DNA of 64,000 nucleotides, from assembly GCF_028201475.1 (NCBI RefSeq), contig NZ_CP116384.1:1499781-1563780 (forward strand). The letters are read 5' to 3'. Positions 1 through 8,859 of the stretch are shown piece by piece. How positions within the stretch are numbered: position 1 is the first letter of the stretch; every line of letters begins with the position of its first letter. The notes beneath the pieces were generated by a model, which saw only the letters and a list, made by a program, of their open reading frames with translations, had not been told where the DNA came from and searched no databases. A program made the position numbers and the translations under genes. The stretch is from Vibrio sp. SCSIO 43137 (lineage in GTDB: Bacteria > Pseudomonadota > Gammaproteobacteria > Enterobacterales > Vibrionaceae).

Positions 1-1619
1 CGCAGCATAGCGGCCAGAGTAATCAGATCGGCACCAACATGACCATAGGTAATTACACAGTGGTTCGCCCCCCAGTTGGCCATGACCGAATAAACATCCT
101 TAAAGGCACCTTCCCCGGTCAGGCGCGGAACAAACCAGGTTGTCGGCCATGTCGGGTTGGTTCTTTCATTCAGGGTATTATGCACCTCTTCAGGCAGTGT
201 AACAGAGTGGCCTTCGGCAATCTGAAGCACAGGCCCGATACCTTTAATAATATTGATTCTGTGCATAGTAAACGGCATATCACCGTGAGTAAGGAAGTTA
301 GATGAGTAACCGCCCCCTCTGAAATACTCCGTAATCGCCGGTGGCCAGACCGTCGCTTCCAGACAACGCTGAGCCTCTTCCACTTTCAGATCCCAGTGAG
401 GTTTCATCACATGCTGACCTTCACTGTCTGTTGCTTCACCACTGCCATCAAGGGCAGCAGAACCTGAGTTCACCAGATGAATAAAGCCGGACTCCGGACG
501 ATGGCCAGTTACCCTCTGAACAGAGTCCTGCGACCAGTATGTACGAACATCACAGAATACCTGAGCCTGACCTGTCAGCATCTTGCCGAAAAGCATATCA
601 ACACCGTTCAGACTGTCATTCTCTGTGGCGATAGCAAAAGGTTCGCGTATCCCGTTCCAGTCAAATGAAGAGTTAAGTATCGCCTCACTGAAATCGCCAT
701 TTGGTAAATGATCTGTCCAGTGACGCTGCCCCTGAAAACCACCCACAATAGCGTTGTGTCCCTGAGCTTCCTCGGCAAAACCCAACTCAGCCAGCTTAGA
801 GTTGCCCTGCATAAGGTCACGCATAATCATGGTCATCTTAACCACAGTTTGCCAGTCCTCTTCCTTACGGCCACTTTCAAGAGGAACATCATTGTAGTCT
901 TTACCTTCAGGGCAGTTTTCTTTGGTCCACGACAAAGCTAGCTCTAGCTCCTCTTTATCGTAGATTTCACGATCCAGACGGCGCTTAATCTCTGTCATAT
1001 CCACATATTCGTTACGCATACCCAGATAGTGCTGGAAGAAACTCTGATCCACCACTGAACCGGCAATACCCATAGAGACAGACCCCATCGACAGATAAGA
1101 TTTACCTTTGATAGAGGCCACCGTCAGACCTGCGCGGCAAAAACGCAGAACCTTATCCTGAACATCTGCCGGAATAGAGCTGTCATCAGCGTCCTGAACT
1201 TCTTCACCGTAGATGGAAAACGCTGGTAAGCCGAGCTGAGAATGCCCAGCCATTGCAGCAGCAAGATAAACCGCTCCCGGACGTTCCGTACCGTTGAAAC
1301 CCCAAATGGCCTTAGGCATATGAGGATCCATATCAATGGTTTCAGTACCGTAACACCAACACGGAGTAACCGTGATGGTCAGGCCGACATTAGCCAACTT
1401 AAACTGCTCTGCACAGGCTGCGGCTTCAGCAACACCACCAATGGCAGAGTTAGCTATTACACATTCAACAAACTGCCCGGAAACATGACGTACATTTTCT
1501 TCAATAAAACGGGCAAGATTCCTCGCCATATTCATCGTCTGAGCTTCTAATGACTCACGAACACCCTGACGACGCCCGTCAATCGTCGGGCGAATACCTA
1601 TTTTGATTAAGTTACTCAT
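1..1619 (-). CDS. fucI: L-fucose isomerase FucI (3' end cut by window edge)
   Basis: Cytoplasmic enzyme converting L-fucose to L-fuculose, the first step of fucose catabolism. The reverse-strand reading frame runs about 539 codons to the window edge without a stop. It matches the E. coli FucI family (about 591 residues) throughout, including [18 protein letters not shown] near the N-terminus, [26 protein letters not shown] and STWPTTWF-like segments, so roughly the last 50 residues lie outside. An ATGATG pair at 1622-1617 gives two adjacent possible starts, preceded by a weak AGAG. It lies 139 nt downstream of the FucR-type regulator on the same strand. Recognition is very secure; the true start is uncertain by one codon. 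Confidence 0.93.
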   Translation of the reverse strand, partial: MSNLIKIGIRPTIDGRRQGVRESLEAQTMNMARNLARFIEENVRHVSGQFVECVIANSAIGGVAEAAACAEQFKLANVGLTITVTPCWCYGTETIDMDPHMPKAIWGFNGTERPGAVYLAAAMAGHSQLGLPAFSIYGEEVQDADDSSIPADVQDKVLRFCRAGLTVASIKGKSYLSMGSVSMGIAGSVVDQSFFQHYLGMRNEYVDMTEIKRRLDREIYDKEELELALSWTKENCPEGKDYNDVPLESGRKEEDWQTVVKMTMIMRDLMQGNSKLAELGFAEEAQGHNAIVGGFQGQRHWTDHLPNGDFSEAILNSSFDWNGIREPFAIATENDSLNGVDMLFGKMLTGQAQVFCDVRTYWSQDSVQRVTGHRPESGFIHLVNSGSAALDGSGEATDSEGQHVMKPHWDLKVEEAQRCLEATVWPPAITEYFRGGGYSSNFLTHGDMPFTMHRINIIKGIGPVLQIAEGHSVTLPEEVHNTLNERTNPTWPTTWFVPRLTGEGAFKDVYSVMANWGANHCVITYGHVGADLITLAAML

Positions 1620-1760
1620 CATTTTTACTCTTGTTTAATACTCAATTAAATTGCCAAGTCTTTATTCAGTCTCAGATTCAGGCTGCACGAATCCTTACTC
1701 TTTAGCGCAAGCTATAGAGCCGAATATAAAAACGGTTACTTTCTACTAATTATTTTTTAT

Positions 1761-2459
1761 TTACGAATTAGATATCAAAATATCTAAATCGGTAAAATCA
1801 CATATTTTAAGTAAGCTTTTCTTATTTCTCTTACTTTTATCAGCTAACAATATCGAAGTTTCCGACGATTTAATAAACTCGCCTTTGATATCGTAATTGT
1901 ACTCGTTGGAGTCCCACACACTGCCGGTTTCTTCAAAGCCTGAGCAGGAGATAAAACAGAGATCCAGTGACATTTCTGATAAAGCATTTTTTGTTAACAT
2001 GCCATAGAAGGCTTTGTACTTCTCGGAATAGAAGCCACCTAAGCATATGATAGTAATGTTTCTTTTCCCGCTAAGTACATTGATGTTATTCACTGAGTTA
2101 GTGACAACAGTACACTCAATATCCGGCATAGCCTGTGCCACATGCCAGCTGGAAGAGCTGGCGTCTAAGCCGATTACCGCACCTTTATAAATATAAGAAA
2201 GGGCTTTTTCTACCAGATGCTTTTTGTCATCAATATTATTTGATGCTCTTTTATTAAATGATGTTCCTTCATCTTTATATTCTTTACAGACTGCACCACC
2301 ATGAACCCGGATTAATTCACCTTTATCATCAAGTCTTTTTAAATCTCTTCTTATAGTTTCTAAAGAAACATCTAACTCTTCAGATAACTCATGGACAGAG
2401 ACTTTCCCCACCTTAGAAATAACACTTAAAATATAGGAGGCTCTTGATAAAGTCTGCAT
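1761..2459 (-). CDS. fucR: DeoR-family regulator, FucR-like
   Basis: Predicted DNA-binding transcriptional regulator of 232 residues. The N-terminal DeoR winged helix-turn-helix carries VSLETIRRDLKRLDDKGELI at about residues 31-50. The C-terminal sugar-phosphate-sensing (DeoRC) domain has the AVIGLDASSSSWHVA and SGFEETGSVWDSN segments that resemble E. coli FucR (ALDASSTCWYLA and SALWDSN-like). I chose the ATG at 2459, preceded by AAGGGA, over an upstream start at 2510. Its position just upstream of fucI on the same strand supports a role in fucose utilisation, probably sensing fuculose-1-phosphate. The family is certain; the effector is inferred from context. Confidence 0.85.
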   Translation of the reverse strand: MQTLSRASYILSVISKVGKVSVHELSEELDVSLETIRRDLKRLDDKGELIRVHGGAVCKEYKDEGTSFNKRASNNIDDKKHLVEKALSYIYKGAVIGLDASSSSWHVAQAMPDIECTVVTNSVNNINVLSGKRNITIICLGGFYSEKYKAFYGMLTKNALSEMSLDLCFISCSGFEETGSVWDSNEYNYDIKGEFIKSSETSILLADKSKRNKKSLLKICDFTDLDILISNS

Positions 2460-2515
2460 ATTAAATTTCCCTTTTTTGTCGACAAGAAAATAGTAGTTGA
2501 TTGAGGGCAAGAGAT

Positions 2516-2535
2516 AATGAGATCTATCTCACATC
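2516..2535. promoter_or_regulatory. CRP-like binding site upstream of fucR
   Basis: TGAGATCTATCTCACA at 2518-2533 has the TGWGA-N6-TCACA form of a CRP site, with one perfect half (TCACA). It lies about 57 nt upstream of the fucR ATG and between the divergent fucR and the hypothetical gene at 2722. Catabolite control of fucose genes would fit known Vibrio and enteric biology, but this is a sequence match only. Confidence 0.5.
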
Positions 2536-2721
2536 AATTTTGCCCCTGCCCGTTATTGACCGAAAATGGTGATAATCCACACAAAAAAACGGGCATCCTC
2601 TGTGTGTTTTTTGTTCTCATAGAAGATAACAGTAATAAACGGCACAGCAATACATGACTCCGGCGCAACAGCTTTGCTATTATCACTCACCCTTTTTACG
2701 CACCCCACAGTAGAAACAGTC

Positions 2722-3297
2722 ATGAGCAACTTAACGCCGCAACAAGAAACAGCACTTTCCACCTTTAAAAGCAATATCCACCTGCCGGGCGGCGGCTTTC
2801 ACAAGCTGATTATTGACCTCTGTAAAGAGTACCAGTTGCCGTTTCAGAAGGTGAGAACTCAGCTAATGAAAGCTCAGTCTGCTATTGAAAAGAGCATTAA
2901 AGCGTCTGATTCAGAGTTAACGGAACAACAAGTTAGTCAGGCTTACTGGATTGAGAGCATCCGTGAGCGTTTGGCTGAACTGGCGAAAGGTAATCAACCA
3001 ATTATGGACACCATTACGAGCGATAGTGATTATCAGCAGGCAATAGCTCTACTCACCAAAGCGGAGCTTTCTGAGGATGAAAAGCTACAAATCAGTGATC
3101 TGCTGGCACAAGTTTATGAAATGAAAGTCTATAAACCCCTTAAAGCCATGCTGCACACCACCATTCTTTACTGGAAACTAAAAGATGATCTCTATCTGAT
3201 GAGCGACGAACTTCGTACGGTTTTCAATGAATACCCGCAGCATATGCACGCCACAGAGCATCTACTTTCTCTCTATAAAGATTCCCTATCCAAATAA
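2722..3297 (+). CDS. hypothetical helical protein
   Basis: A 191-residue protein of no family I recognise, with no signal peptide or membrane segment. It is rich in Glu, Lys, Gln and Leu and probably all-helical; the middle (about residues 40-110) alternates charged and hydrophobic residues and may form coiled coil. I chose ATG 2722 (MSNLTPQQETAL) over the longer frame at 2674 because the extra N-terminus looks like translated promoter DNA. The ribosome-binding site is weak. It is divergent from fucR and has no evident functional link to it. Confidence 0.65.
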   Translation: MSNLTPQQETALSTFKSNIHLPGGGFHKLIIDLCKEYQLPFQKVRTQLMKAQSAIEKSIKASDSELTEQQVSQAYWIESIRERLAELAKGNQPIMDTITSDSDYQQAIALLTKAELSEDEKLQISDLLAQVYEMKVYKPLKAMLHTTILYWKLKDDLYLMSDELRTVFNEYPQHMHATEHLLSLYKDSLSK

Positions 3298-3569
3298 TGC
3301 ATTTTCGCTGGTTAACCTGTTTCTAATTAATATGTTAACCATTTATGTTGAGTAAATGTTTGCGTGCGTTTAATCAGTAAAAGCCTTGCTATTCCTGCAG
3401 CGATTGTTTTTAAAAATTGACTTAACTCAATAAAAACTAACGGCTAATCAGAAATAGTGTCTGCCAGAAAAAGTGCTTAGGTGCATATCTATGATGTGTT
3501 GATCCTTCGCACAAATAAATACTCGTTGGGCTGATTTCCCGGCTGATTTGATTAAACAAGGAACAAACG

Positions 3570-4427
3570 ATGAAACTTAAAACTCTTGCAGCGCTAACTG
3601 CTATGACAATGGCGTCTACGGCTTATGCTGACGTTACAGTAAAAGAAACTAACAGCTTCCAGGATGCAGCTAAAAAAGTTGAGCAACTGATTAAAGCAGG
3701 CGGCAACCCACTTGTAGTTATCGATATCGACAACACCCTTCTGACTTCTACTTCAGACCTTGGTGGCGATATCTGGTATCAGTGGCAACGCGGCAAGCTG
3801 GATGTTAAACCATCGGCTGAAGATAAAGTTGACTGTCTGTTCCAGGACTCTATCGGCCTTCTTTATGAATTGGTTCCTCAGAAGCTGATCGAAGAGAAAA
3901 CACCTGCAACAGTTAAAGCATGGCAAGAGAAAGGTGCAACAGTATTTGCACTGACTTCCCGCTCTCCTAACTACCGTGCGGCAACTGAGCGTGAAATGAT
4001 CCGTAACGGTTTCGACATGACCACTACAGCACTTAAAGAGAAAGGTTCTGACGAGCTTCCTGTTTACAAAGCTAAGCCAAAGAGAGATCTGACTTACATC
4101 AACGGTATTATGATGACTACCGGTATGAACAAAGGCACTATGCTTGACTTTATGCTGGACAAAACTGGCCAGAAGTTCGACAACATCGTATTTATCGATG
4201 ACAGCAAGAAAAACGTAGTAAACATGGAAAAAGCATACAAAGACGACAAGTCTGTTGATATGACTATCTTCCATTACACTAAAGTTGAGCACGACCGTAT
4301 TGCTGCTAACGGCGCGGTACTGACTCAGGCTCAGGCTGACAAAATGGCAAGCGACTGGAAAGAGCTGAACGTCACTCTGGACAAGATTGCTCCTGCACGT
4401 ATCGGTGATACTTGCCTTGGTCAGTAA
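3570..4427 (+). CDS. secreted DUF2608 (HAD-like) protein
   Basis: A 285-residue exported protein with a clear signal peptide (MKLKTLAALTAMTMASTAYA, cleavage after residue 20). The mature part belongs to the DUF2608 group of the HAD superfamily. VVIDIDNTLL (about 49-58) carries the DxD nucleophile motif, LTSRSP (about 131-136) is the motif II region, and NIVFIDDSKKNV (about 206-217) is the acidic motif IV. This suggests a periplasmic phosphatase-like activity; the substrate is unknown. AAGGAA precedes the start and a strong terminator follows. The DINNT-like wording of the catalytic core is intact, so it is probably active. Confidence 0.8.
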   Translation: MKLKTLAALTAMTMASTAYADVTVKETNSFQDAAKKVEQLIKAGGNPLVVIDIDNTLLTSTSDLGGDIWYQWQRGKLDVKPSAEDKVDCLFQDSIGLLYELVPQKLIEEKTPATVKAWQEKGATVFALTSRSPNYRAATEREMIRNGFDMTTTALKEKGSDELPVYKAKPKRDLTYINGIMMTTGMNKGTMLDFMLDKTGQKFDNIVFIDDSKKNVVNMEKAYKDDKSVDMTIFHYTKVEHDRIAANGAVLTQAQADKMASDWKELNVTLDKIAPARIGDTCLGQ

Positions 4428-4454
4428 TGGCTGAACAGTTTTAACTGATTGATT

Positions 4455-4482
4455 AAAACGCTCCTACATGGAGCGTTTTTTT
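4455..4482 (+). terminator. Rho-independent terminator after the DUF2608 gene
   Basis: A 10-bp stem AAAACGCTCC / GGAGCGTTTT with loop TACAT is followed by further T residues. It ends transcription of the 3570 gene. Confidence 0.9.
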
Positions 4483-4572
4483 ATGCCTGCCAAATCTACT
4501 TACCCTCTGATTTCATCGGTTCTTGACTACACTGAAGGTAGTAATATCAGTTCTGACACATCAGGAAACCGG

Positions 4573-5250
4573 ATGGCAGCAAACAAAAACAAAGCAATTT
4601 ATATTTCCCCGAGATCGAAACGAAACCGGCTGACACTGGTTCTGTCGGGCGGAATTCTGTTGCTGATCAGTTTTGTGGCGAATCTGGCTATGGGACAAGA
4701 AAATCAGGCCATTGTTCTGGTACTTGTATTTGCCTGCTTTATCGTCACCCTTATCGGTGTGCTTAAGTTTCTTGAACCCAATAATAGCTTTTATATTACT
4801 CCTGAGTTCTTGCGCTTTTACCACCGAAGCGGCCGCTGGCAACTGCGCTGGCAGGATATTGTCCGCTTTGGTGAGCTTAAACTGCGCCAGATGGACGGTG
4901 ATCTGACACTGCCCTACCTTGGTATTAAGCTGTATAACCTTGAACATATCGCCCGCAATATCTCGCCACGCTTAGCTAACCGGCTGATACATGAGCAAAA
5001 AGAGCTAATCACCATAGCTATAAAACGGCAGGAGATTGAGTTTAAGGAAGGCATTATCCATTTTGAGCCTTACATCATTAAAGACACTGCGTTTGAAGGA
5101 CCTATAGGAGCATGGCTTTATCATACGGAAGCCCTGAACAAAGCTTATGGCTTCCATCTGTTTATTCCGGAAAGTAGCTTAGACAGGGAGCCGGAAGAGT
5201 TTCTGGCGCTGCTGAAAGAGTGCCATGAGTATGTGCGGGTAAACGGCTAA
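4573..5250 (+). CDS. DUF2982-type membrane protein
   Basis: A 225-residue protein resembling the DUF2982 family found in Vibrio and relatives. Two membrane segments (about residues 20-40 and 46-66) are followed by a cytosolic domain (about 70-225) with YITPEFLRFYHRSGRW and LRWQDIVRFGELK. The frame is open from 4468, but an earlier start would sit in the preceding terminator hairpin. ATG 4573 has AGGAA five bases upstream, so I chose it. Function unknown; the family assignment is from memory. Confidence 0.65.
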   Translation: MAANKNKAIYISPRSKRNRLTLVLSGGILLLISFVANLAMGQENQAIVLVLVFACFIVTLIGVLKFLEPNNSFYITPEFLRFYHRSGRWQLRWQDIVRFGELKLRQMDGDLTLPYLGIKLYNLEHIARNISPRLANRLIHEQKELITIAIKRQEIEFKEGIIHFEPYIIKDTAFEGPIGAWLYHTEALNKAYGFHLFIPESSLDREPEEFLALLKECHEYVRVNG

Positions 5251-5646
5251 GAAAGCAACAACTTTTAACTAATTAAGACAGGCTTCACTAAATCTCAAGC
5301 CAATCACAGCAACTCAACTATTTACGAAAAAAATATATAAACAAAAATCATTGTATGAAATCTATAACTAAGCCTAAGTAGTTATTCTTAGTTGTGCTTC
5401 AGACTTTGTCATCAGGCAAATATCGAAAAGCAAACCCTCCGCGCCAAGGATGGGTTTACGCATGTTTGTGTTCGATATTTGCCAAAGTGACGCATATTCT
5501 GGAACAGTTATTTAGACCGTAACTTTTTCTTACATTTTCTCTCTCAATAATTCTCTATTTTTCGATATCACTCGAACAAATACGCTACACACCACGACAA
5601 ATAAATGCGATTGATTATCATTTGCGAAAAGTACAGAGGGCTCGGC
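5251..5646. other. AT-rich intergenic region with palindromic repeat copy 1
   Basis: This 396-base gene-free stretch is AT-rich and holds one copy of the palindromic repeat described at 5415-5483. I see no other structured element or plausible gene in it. Confidence 0.6.
5415..5483 (+). repeat. palindromic intergenic repeat, copy 1
   Basis: Terminal inverted repeats GGCAAATATCGA (5415-5426) and TCGATATTTGCC (5472-5483) bound a core with CAAACCCTCCGCGCCA and GGGTTTACGCATGTTTGTG. Compared with copies at 18029 and 38756 it lacks an inner segment of about 25 bp (the GGCGCGG hairpin arm). Conserved flanking bases (TTGTCATC on the left, AAAGTGA on the right) are shared with one or both other copies. 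Looks like a non-autonomous mobile or RNA-hairpin element. Confidence 0.75.
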
Positions 5647-5967
5647 ATGATTTACTATGATTTAATTTTGCTTCTATTTATGTTGGTACATTACTACATT
5701 GTAAGTGAGCACTTGCTTAGTGATAAACGTGCCTTAAATAAAATCAAAGCATATTTGGTAACCGTGTATCTGCTAATAGCCTTTGTTCAGAAAATCTCAC
5801 TACTTATGTTATTTATAGTTCCTCTATTATTGCTAGCGGATTCAGTAGTCTTATGGGGCATAAAAAACAACAGACCTACATTTATTAAGAACAAATCAGA
5901 GTTCGTAGAAGGGATAAATATGGGGTTTATCTGGCCGATGACACTGCACTTTGTTAAAAACTGTTAG
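5647..5967 (+). CDS. small AT-rich membrane protein, unknown
   Basis: A 106-residue hydrophobic protein with three predicted membrane segments (about residues 3-22, 33-52 and 53-72) and a short charged C-terminal tail. ATG 5647 is preceded by GAGGG; the frame extends to 5605 but without support. No family recognised. Base composition is markedly more AT-rich than its neighbours and the gene is flanked by an intergenic repeat, which suggests recent acquisition. Function cannot be inferred. Confidence 0.5.
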   Translation: MIYYDLILLLFMLVHYYIVSEHLLSDKRALNKIKAYLVTVYLLIAFVQKISLLMLFIVPLLLLADSVVLWGIKNNRPTFIKNKSEFVEGINMGFIWPMTLHFVKNC

Positions 5968-6011
5968 CTTCAGGCATACGAAAATAGCAAAGTTTACTAC
6001 TGCCTAAAGCT

Positions 6012-6542
6012 CTAGCCATCTGTTACTTTCTCGATAAACAGCACCAGCTCCCCTACATGAAAACCCCATTTAGACATATCGGTTTTATTAAATAAGCGCT
6101 TTTCATCCATCAGGAACATCCAGTCATCCAACTTAATGTCATATACGGTGCCATCTACCGGGATCTGTAGATCATACTGCCAGTAAAGTACTGAGCCTTC
6201 CGTTGTTCCACTGGCTATGCCCACCACATCATCTGCACGGCCTGAATAACGGTTTTCTGCCAGCTTTTCTAAATACCAGACACGGGTCTGTTTCTCACCG
6301 TCATCATACTCAAACCACTCTTCCAGCTTACCGCTGTTACCCTGCCAGCTTCCCAGCAGCTTAGCCTCGAAGCGGCGTATCAGGTTGCCGGAGCGATCCA
6401 GTACCATGCCGTAGGCGCGAAGTTCTCCGTCAAAGAACTTCTCCAGTTTCAGCTCTGGTTCTGTGCCTTTGTGGGCTGGAAGACTTGCCCCACCACAGGC
6501 GGTCAGCATCAATACTGCACAAGCTATTAGCCATTTTTTCAT
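6012..6542 (-). CDS. DUF3833 lipoprotein
   Basis: A 176-residue lipoprotein: the signal peptide ends in the lipobox LTAC (Cys 16), and DUF3833-type features follow (FFDGELRAYGMVLDRSG, then a beta-rich body with EEWFEYDDGEKQTRVW). Likely anchored in the envelope and possibly lipid-binding, though the function is not established. It overlaps the upstream chalcone-isomerase-like gene by an ATGA and is the last gene of the leftward ECF-sigma gene train. DUF3833 genes recur next to CFA-synthase, DUF1365 and FAD-oxidoreductase genes in other proteobacteria. Confidence 0.8.
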   Translation of the reverse strand: MKKWLIACAVLMLTACGGASLPAHKGTEPELKLEKFFDGELRAYGMVLDRSGNLIRRFEAKLLGSWQGNSGKLEEWFEYDDGEKQTRVWYLEKLAENRYSGRADDVVGIASGTTEGSVLYWQYDLQIPVDGTVYDIKLDDWMFLMDEKRLFNKTDMSKWGFHVGELVLFIEKVTDG

Positions 6543-7042
6543 CGCGCTAACCCCAGTAGTTTTTTGCGAAGTTTCGGTGCAGAGGTCTTTTCCGACAGCC
6601 AGATAGAGAGAAATGCATCAGCAAAGCTGGTGTCATTAATGGCGCCAATAAAGCCATCGTTAAAGTAAAACCGGCTCTCACCGCCCGACTTCACCACCAA
6701 CGTCAATGTCTGACCCGGTTCCACATCCGGCCAGAGGGTGTTGAGGGGAGCTGCCCATTTAGCAATATCTGATTTGGAATAACCAAGGTGCTGCCACTGA
6801 TCTATGGTTGCATCCACCAGATCCTGACTGTCGATGGATTTCAGATAGCGAATTTTCAGCGCCTGTTTGCTGACATTCCCGTCTTGCTCACTGACAGTGC
6901 CGCGATAATACTGGGCATGGTAAAGGGTCCAGAACAGATAGTTCATTTCGCCTTCGCCAACCTTGTTTAGTTGTGCCACAGGCGAAGCCATAACCCCGCC
7001 CGATAGCAGGCAAAACAGAAGAAAAAAGATTGATTTATACAT
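6539..7042 (-). CDS. chalcone isomerase-like periplasmic protein
   Basis: A 167-residue protein with a signal peptide (cleavage after about MASPVA) and a chalcone-isomerase-like fold signature: LFWTLYHAQYYRG, LKIRYLKSIDSQDL, YFNDGFIGAINDTSFADAFLSIWL. Bacterial members of this family probably bind fatty-acid-like ligands rather than isomerise chalcones. GGGAGG precedes the ATG at 7042. It is translationally coupled to the DUF3833 lipoprotein and sits in the lipid-modification part of the ECF-sigma operon, so a role in handling modified fatty acids is plausible but inferred. Confidence 0.75.
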   Translation of the reverse strand: MYKSIFFLLFCLLSGGVMASPVAQLNKVGEGEMNYLFWTLYHAQYYRGTVSEQDGNVSKQALKIRYLKSIDSQDLVDATIDQWQHLGYSKSDIAKWAAPLNTLWPDVEPGQTLTLVVKSGGESRFYFNDGFIGAINDTSFADAFLSIWLSEKTSAPKLRKKLLGLAR

Positions 7043-7072
7043 GGTTCACCTCCCGGCAAAAGCCCGGCTGTG

Positions 7073-7555
7073 TTAGAAAATGTGACGTTTAAGGGTAACA
7101 AACAGTGGCAGCAGGCAGCCCCACACCAGCATCAGTGAGAGCCACACAGCCGCGTCTGACATTAAGGGATCGAGCACACCCGCTTTGATTCCTCCCCAAT
7201 AGCTGCTGGCTCCACCGAGGGCGCCAATCAGTACAAGGGTTAATAGCGAGCGGTTATCCAGCCAGCTTAAACCGTGATTCAGGCTGATAAGGAACATAGC
7301 CCACAACAGCAACAACCAGAGTGGGAAGAAGCTCTCCCCGGCGCTGAACACCCCAAGTTCAAGTTGAATTTTGTCTGCCAGAATGCCGATTGGCAGCAGC
7401 AGTAACAACAGTAAATCCTTTCGGCGGCTGGGTGATAACATAAAATGCAGTGCCAGCAGTAAAGGCATCACCAATGCCGCGTACTCAGTAAAAAAGGCAG
7501 CACACAACCAGCAGGCCTGAAACAGTATCAGGTTAGTAATCCAGAATCGTTTCAT
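7073..7555 (-). CDS. DUF2878 membrane protein
   Basis: A 160-residue integral membrane protein with five to six hydrophobic segments, matching the DUF2878 family (a FFPLWLLLLWAMFLISLNHGL segment and SSYWGGIKAG). I chose ATG 7555 (MKRFWITNLILF), which overlaps the end of the CFA-synthase gene by 23 nt; the longer frame from 7633 would overlap more. It belongs to the conserved CFA/DUF1365/FAD-oxidoreductase neighbourhood. Function unknown, perhaps membrane lipid handling. Confidence 0.75.
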   Translation of the reverse strand: MKRFWITNLILFQACWLCAAFFTEYAALVMPLLLALHFMLSPSRRKDLLLLLLLPIGILADKIQLELGVFSAGESFFPLWLLLLWAMFLISLNHGLSWLDNRSLLTLVLIGALGGASSYWGGIKAGVLDPLMSDAAVWLSLMLVWGCLLPLFVTLKRHIF

Positions 7556-8825
7556 CGTTCTGTCCCCGGAACCTCGGCTTTCTCGCCACCAGATGATGGG
7601 TGCTGACTGCTCTTTGCAGAAAAGCCCCCTCACAGTAGCAGAGATAAAATAGCCACAGTCGTTTAAAGGTATCGCTGTAACCCAGCTCTACCAGTTGATG
7701 CCACTGCTGTTCAAAGGTGACCCGCCAGTCATGCAAAGTACGAGCATAATGCAGGCCGATATCATCTATCTCATCTACTACCAGATCAGTCTGCTGAGCC
7801 AGTTGCTGTGTCATTACCGCAACGGATGGCAGGCAGCCTCCGGGGAAGATGTATTTCTGGATAAAGTCCATATTCTGCCGGTAAGTTTCATAACGGCTGT
7901 CAGCGATGGTAATGGACTGAATCAGCATTTTTCCGTGTGGTTTCAGCAAGTCTGAACACTGGCGGAAAAAGGTAGAAAGGTACTCATGACCAACCGCTTC
8001 AATCATCTCAACGGAAACCAGCTTGTCGAAACGGCCGCTCAGCTTGCGGTAATCTTTTTTCAGTAAGGTGATTTGATTATCCAGCCCCAGAGCTTCAATT
8101 TTTGCTTTAGCGTAATCATGCTGAGCATCCGATATGGTTGTTGTGGTGACGCGACAGCCGTAGTTTTGCGCCATATAGATAGCCAGTCCGCCCCAGCCTG
8201 TACCGATTTCCACCACATGATCCTGCTCCGACAGCTCCAGCCGTTCACAGATGGTTTTCATCTTCAGTTGCTGAGCCTGATCAAGGCTTAAAGCATCTTC
8301 ACTATAAATGGCGCAGGAGTACTGCATGGCCGGGTCAAGAAAGCGGCTGTAAAGCTCGTTGCCCAGATCATAGTGAGCCAGAATATTACGCTTTGAACCT
8401 TGTTCAGTATTGGCGTCCTTTTTCTTCTGAAACAGGCGCTTAATCTTACTAATCCAGCGCACTTTCTGCTCGATCTTATCCAGTTGCCACTGGTTTCGCG
8501 CCATCACTTCCACGACGGCTGTCAAATCAGGGCTGGTCCATTTGCCGTCAATAAAGGCTTCCGCTCCACCTATGCTGCCGTCGCGAATCACATCCTGATA
8601 AAAACTCTCATCATGAACCACTATGGTTCCCCTAAGCTGTGCCTCACGCTCACCAAAATAACTATGCTCATTGCCTTCAACAATCTCAATACAGGCATCT
8701 TCCAGTTGGTTAAGCAGCATAAAAATCATTGTCCGGTACTTAGCATTTGGCTTGTAATGAGAACCTGAGTTTGACTGAGCACTTTGTCCCGTCAGGGTAT
8801 CATTCTGTTTTACTATGCGTTCCAT
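7533..8825 (-). CDS. cfa: cyclopropane-fatty-acid-synthase-type methyltransferase
   Basis: A 430-residue SAM-dependent enzyme of the CFA synthase family, acting on unsaturated acyl chains of membrane phospholipids. The N-terminal lipid-binding part (about 30-130) is followed by YDLGNELYSRFLD (about 152-164), the SAM motif VVEIGTGWGGLA (about 202-213; classical enzymes have GCGWGG), EMIEAVGHEY (about 272-281) and FIQKYIFPGGCLPS (about 310-323). ATG 8825 with GAGG was chosen over 8897. Within this operon it could make cyclopropane or methylated (furan-precursor) fatty acids; the sequence does not decide which. Confidence 0.9.
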   Translation of the reverse strand: MERIVKQNDTLTGQSAQSNSGSHYKPNAKYRTMIFMLLNQLEDACIEIVEGNEHSYFGEREAQLRGTIVVHDESFYQDVIRDGSIGGAEAFIDGKWTSPDLTAVVEVMARNQWQLDKIEQKVRWISKIKRLFQKKKDANTEQGSKRNILAHYDLGNELYSRFLDPAMQYSCAIYSEDALSLDQAQQLKMKTICERLELSEQDHVVEIGTGWGGLAIYMAQNYGCRVTTTTISDAQHDYAKAKIEALGLDNQITLLKKDYRKLSGRFDKLVSVEMIEAVGHEYLSTFFRQCSDLLKPHGKMLIQSITIADSRYETYRQNMDFIQKYIFPGGCLPSVAVMTQQLAQQTDLVVDEIDDIGLHYARTLHDWRVTFEQQWHQLVELGYSDTFKRLWLFYLCYCEGAFLQRAVSTHHLVARKPRFRGQNDETILDY

Positions 8826-8859
8826 GTGAGCCTCACTTATATCTTTGCAATGATTGTTT

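Noticed and set aside
3753..4292. 179-codon reverse frame across the DUF2608 gene
   Set aside because: Antisense shadow of a gene with signal peptide and HAD motifs.
4468..4572. Upstream extension of the DUF2982 gene
   Set aside because: It would start inside the preceding terminator hairpin; ATG 4573 has a proper ribosome site.
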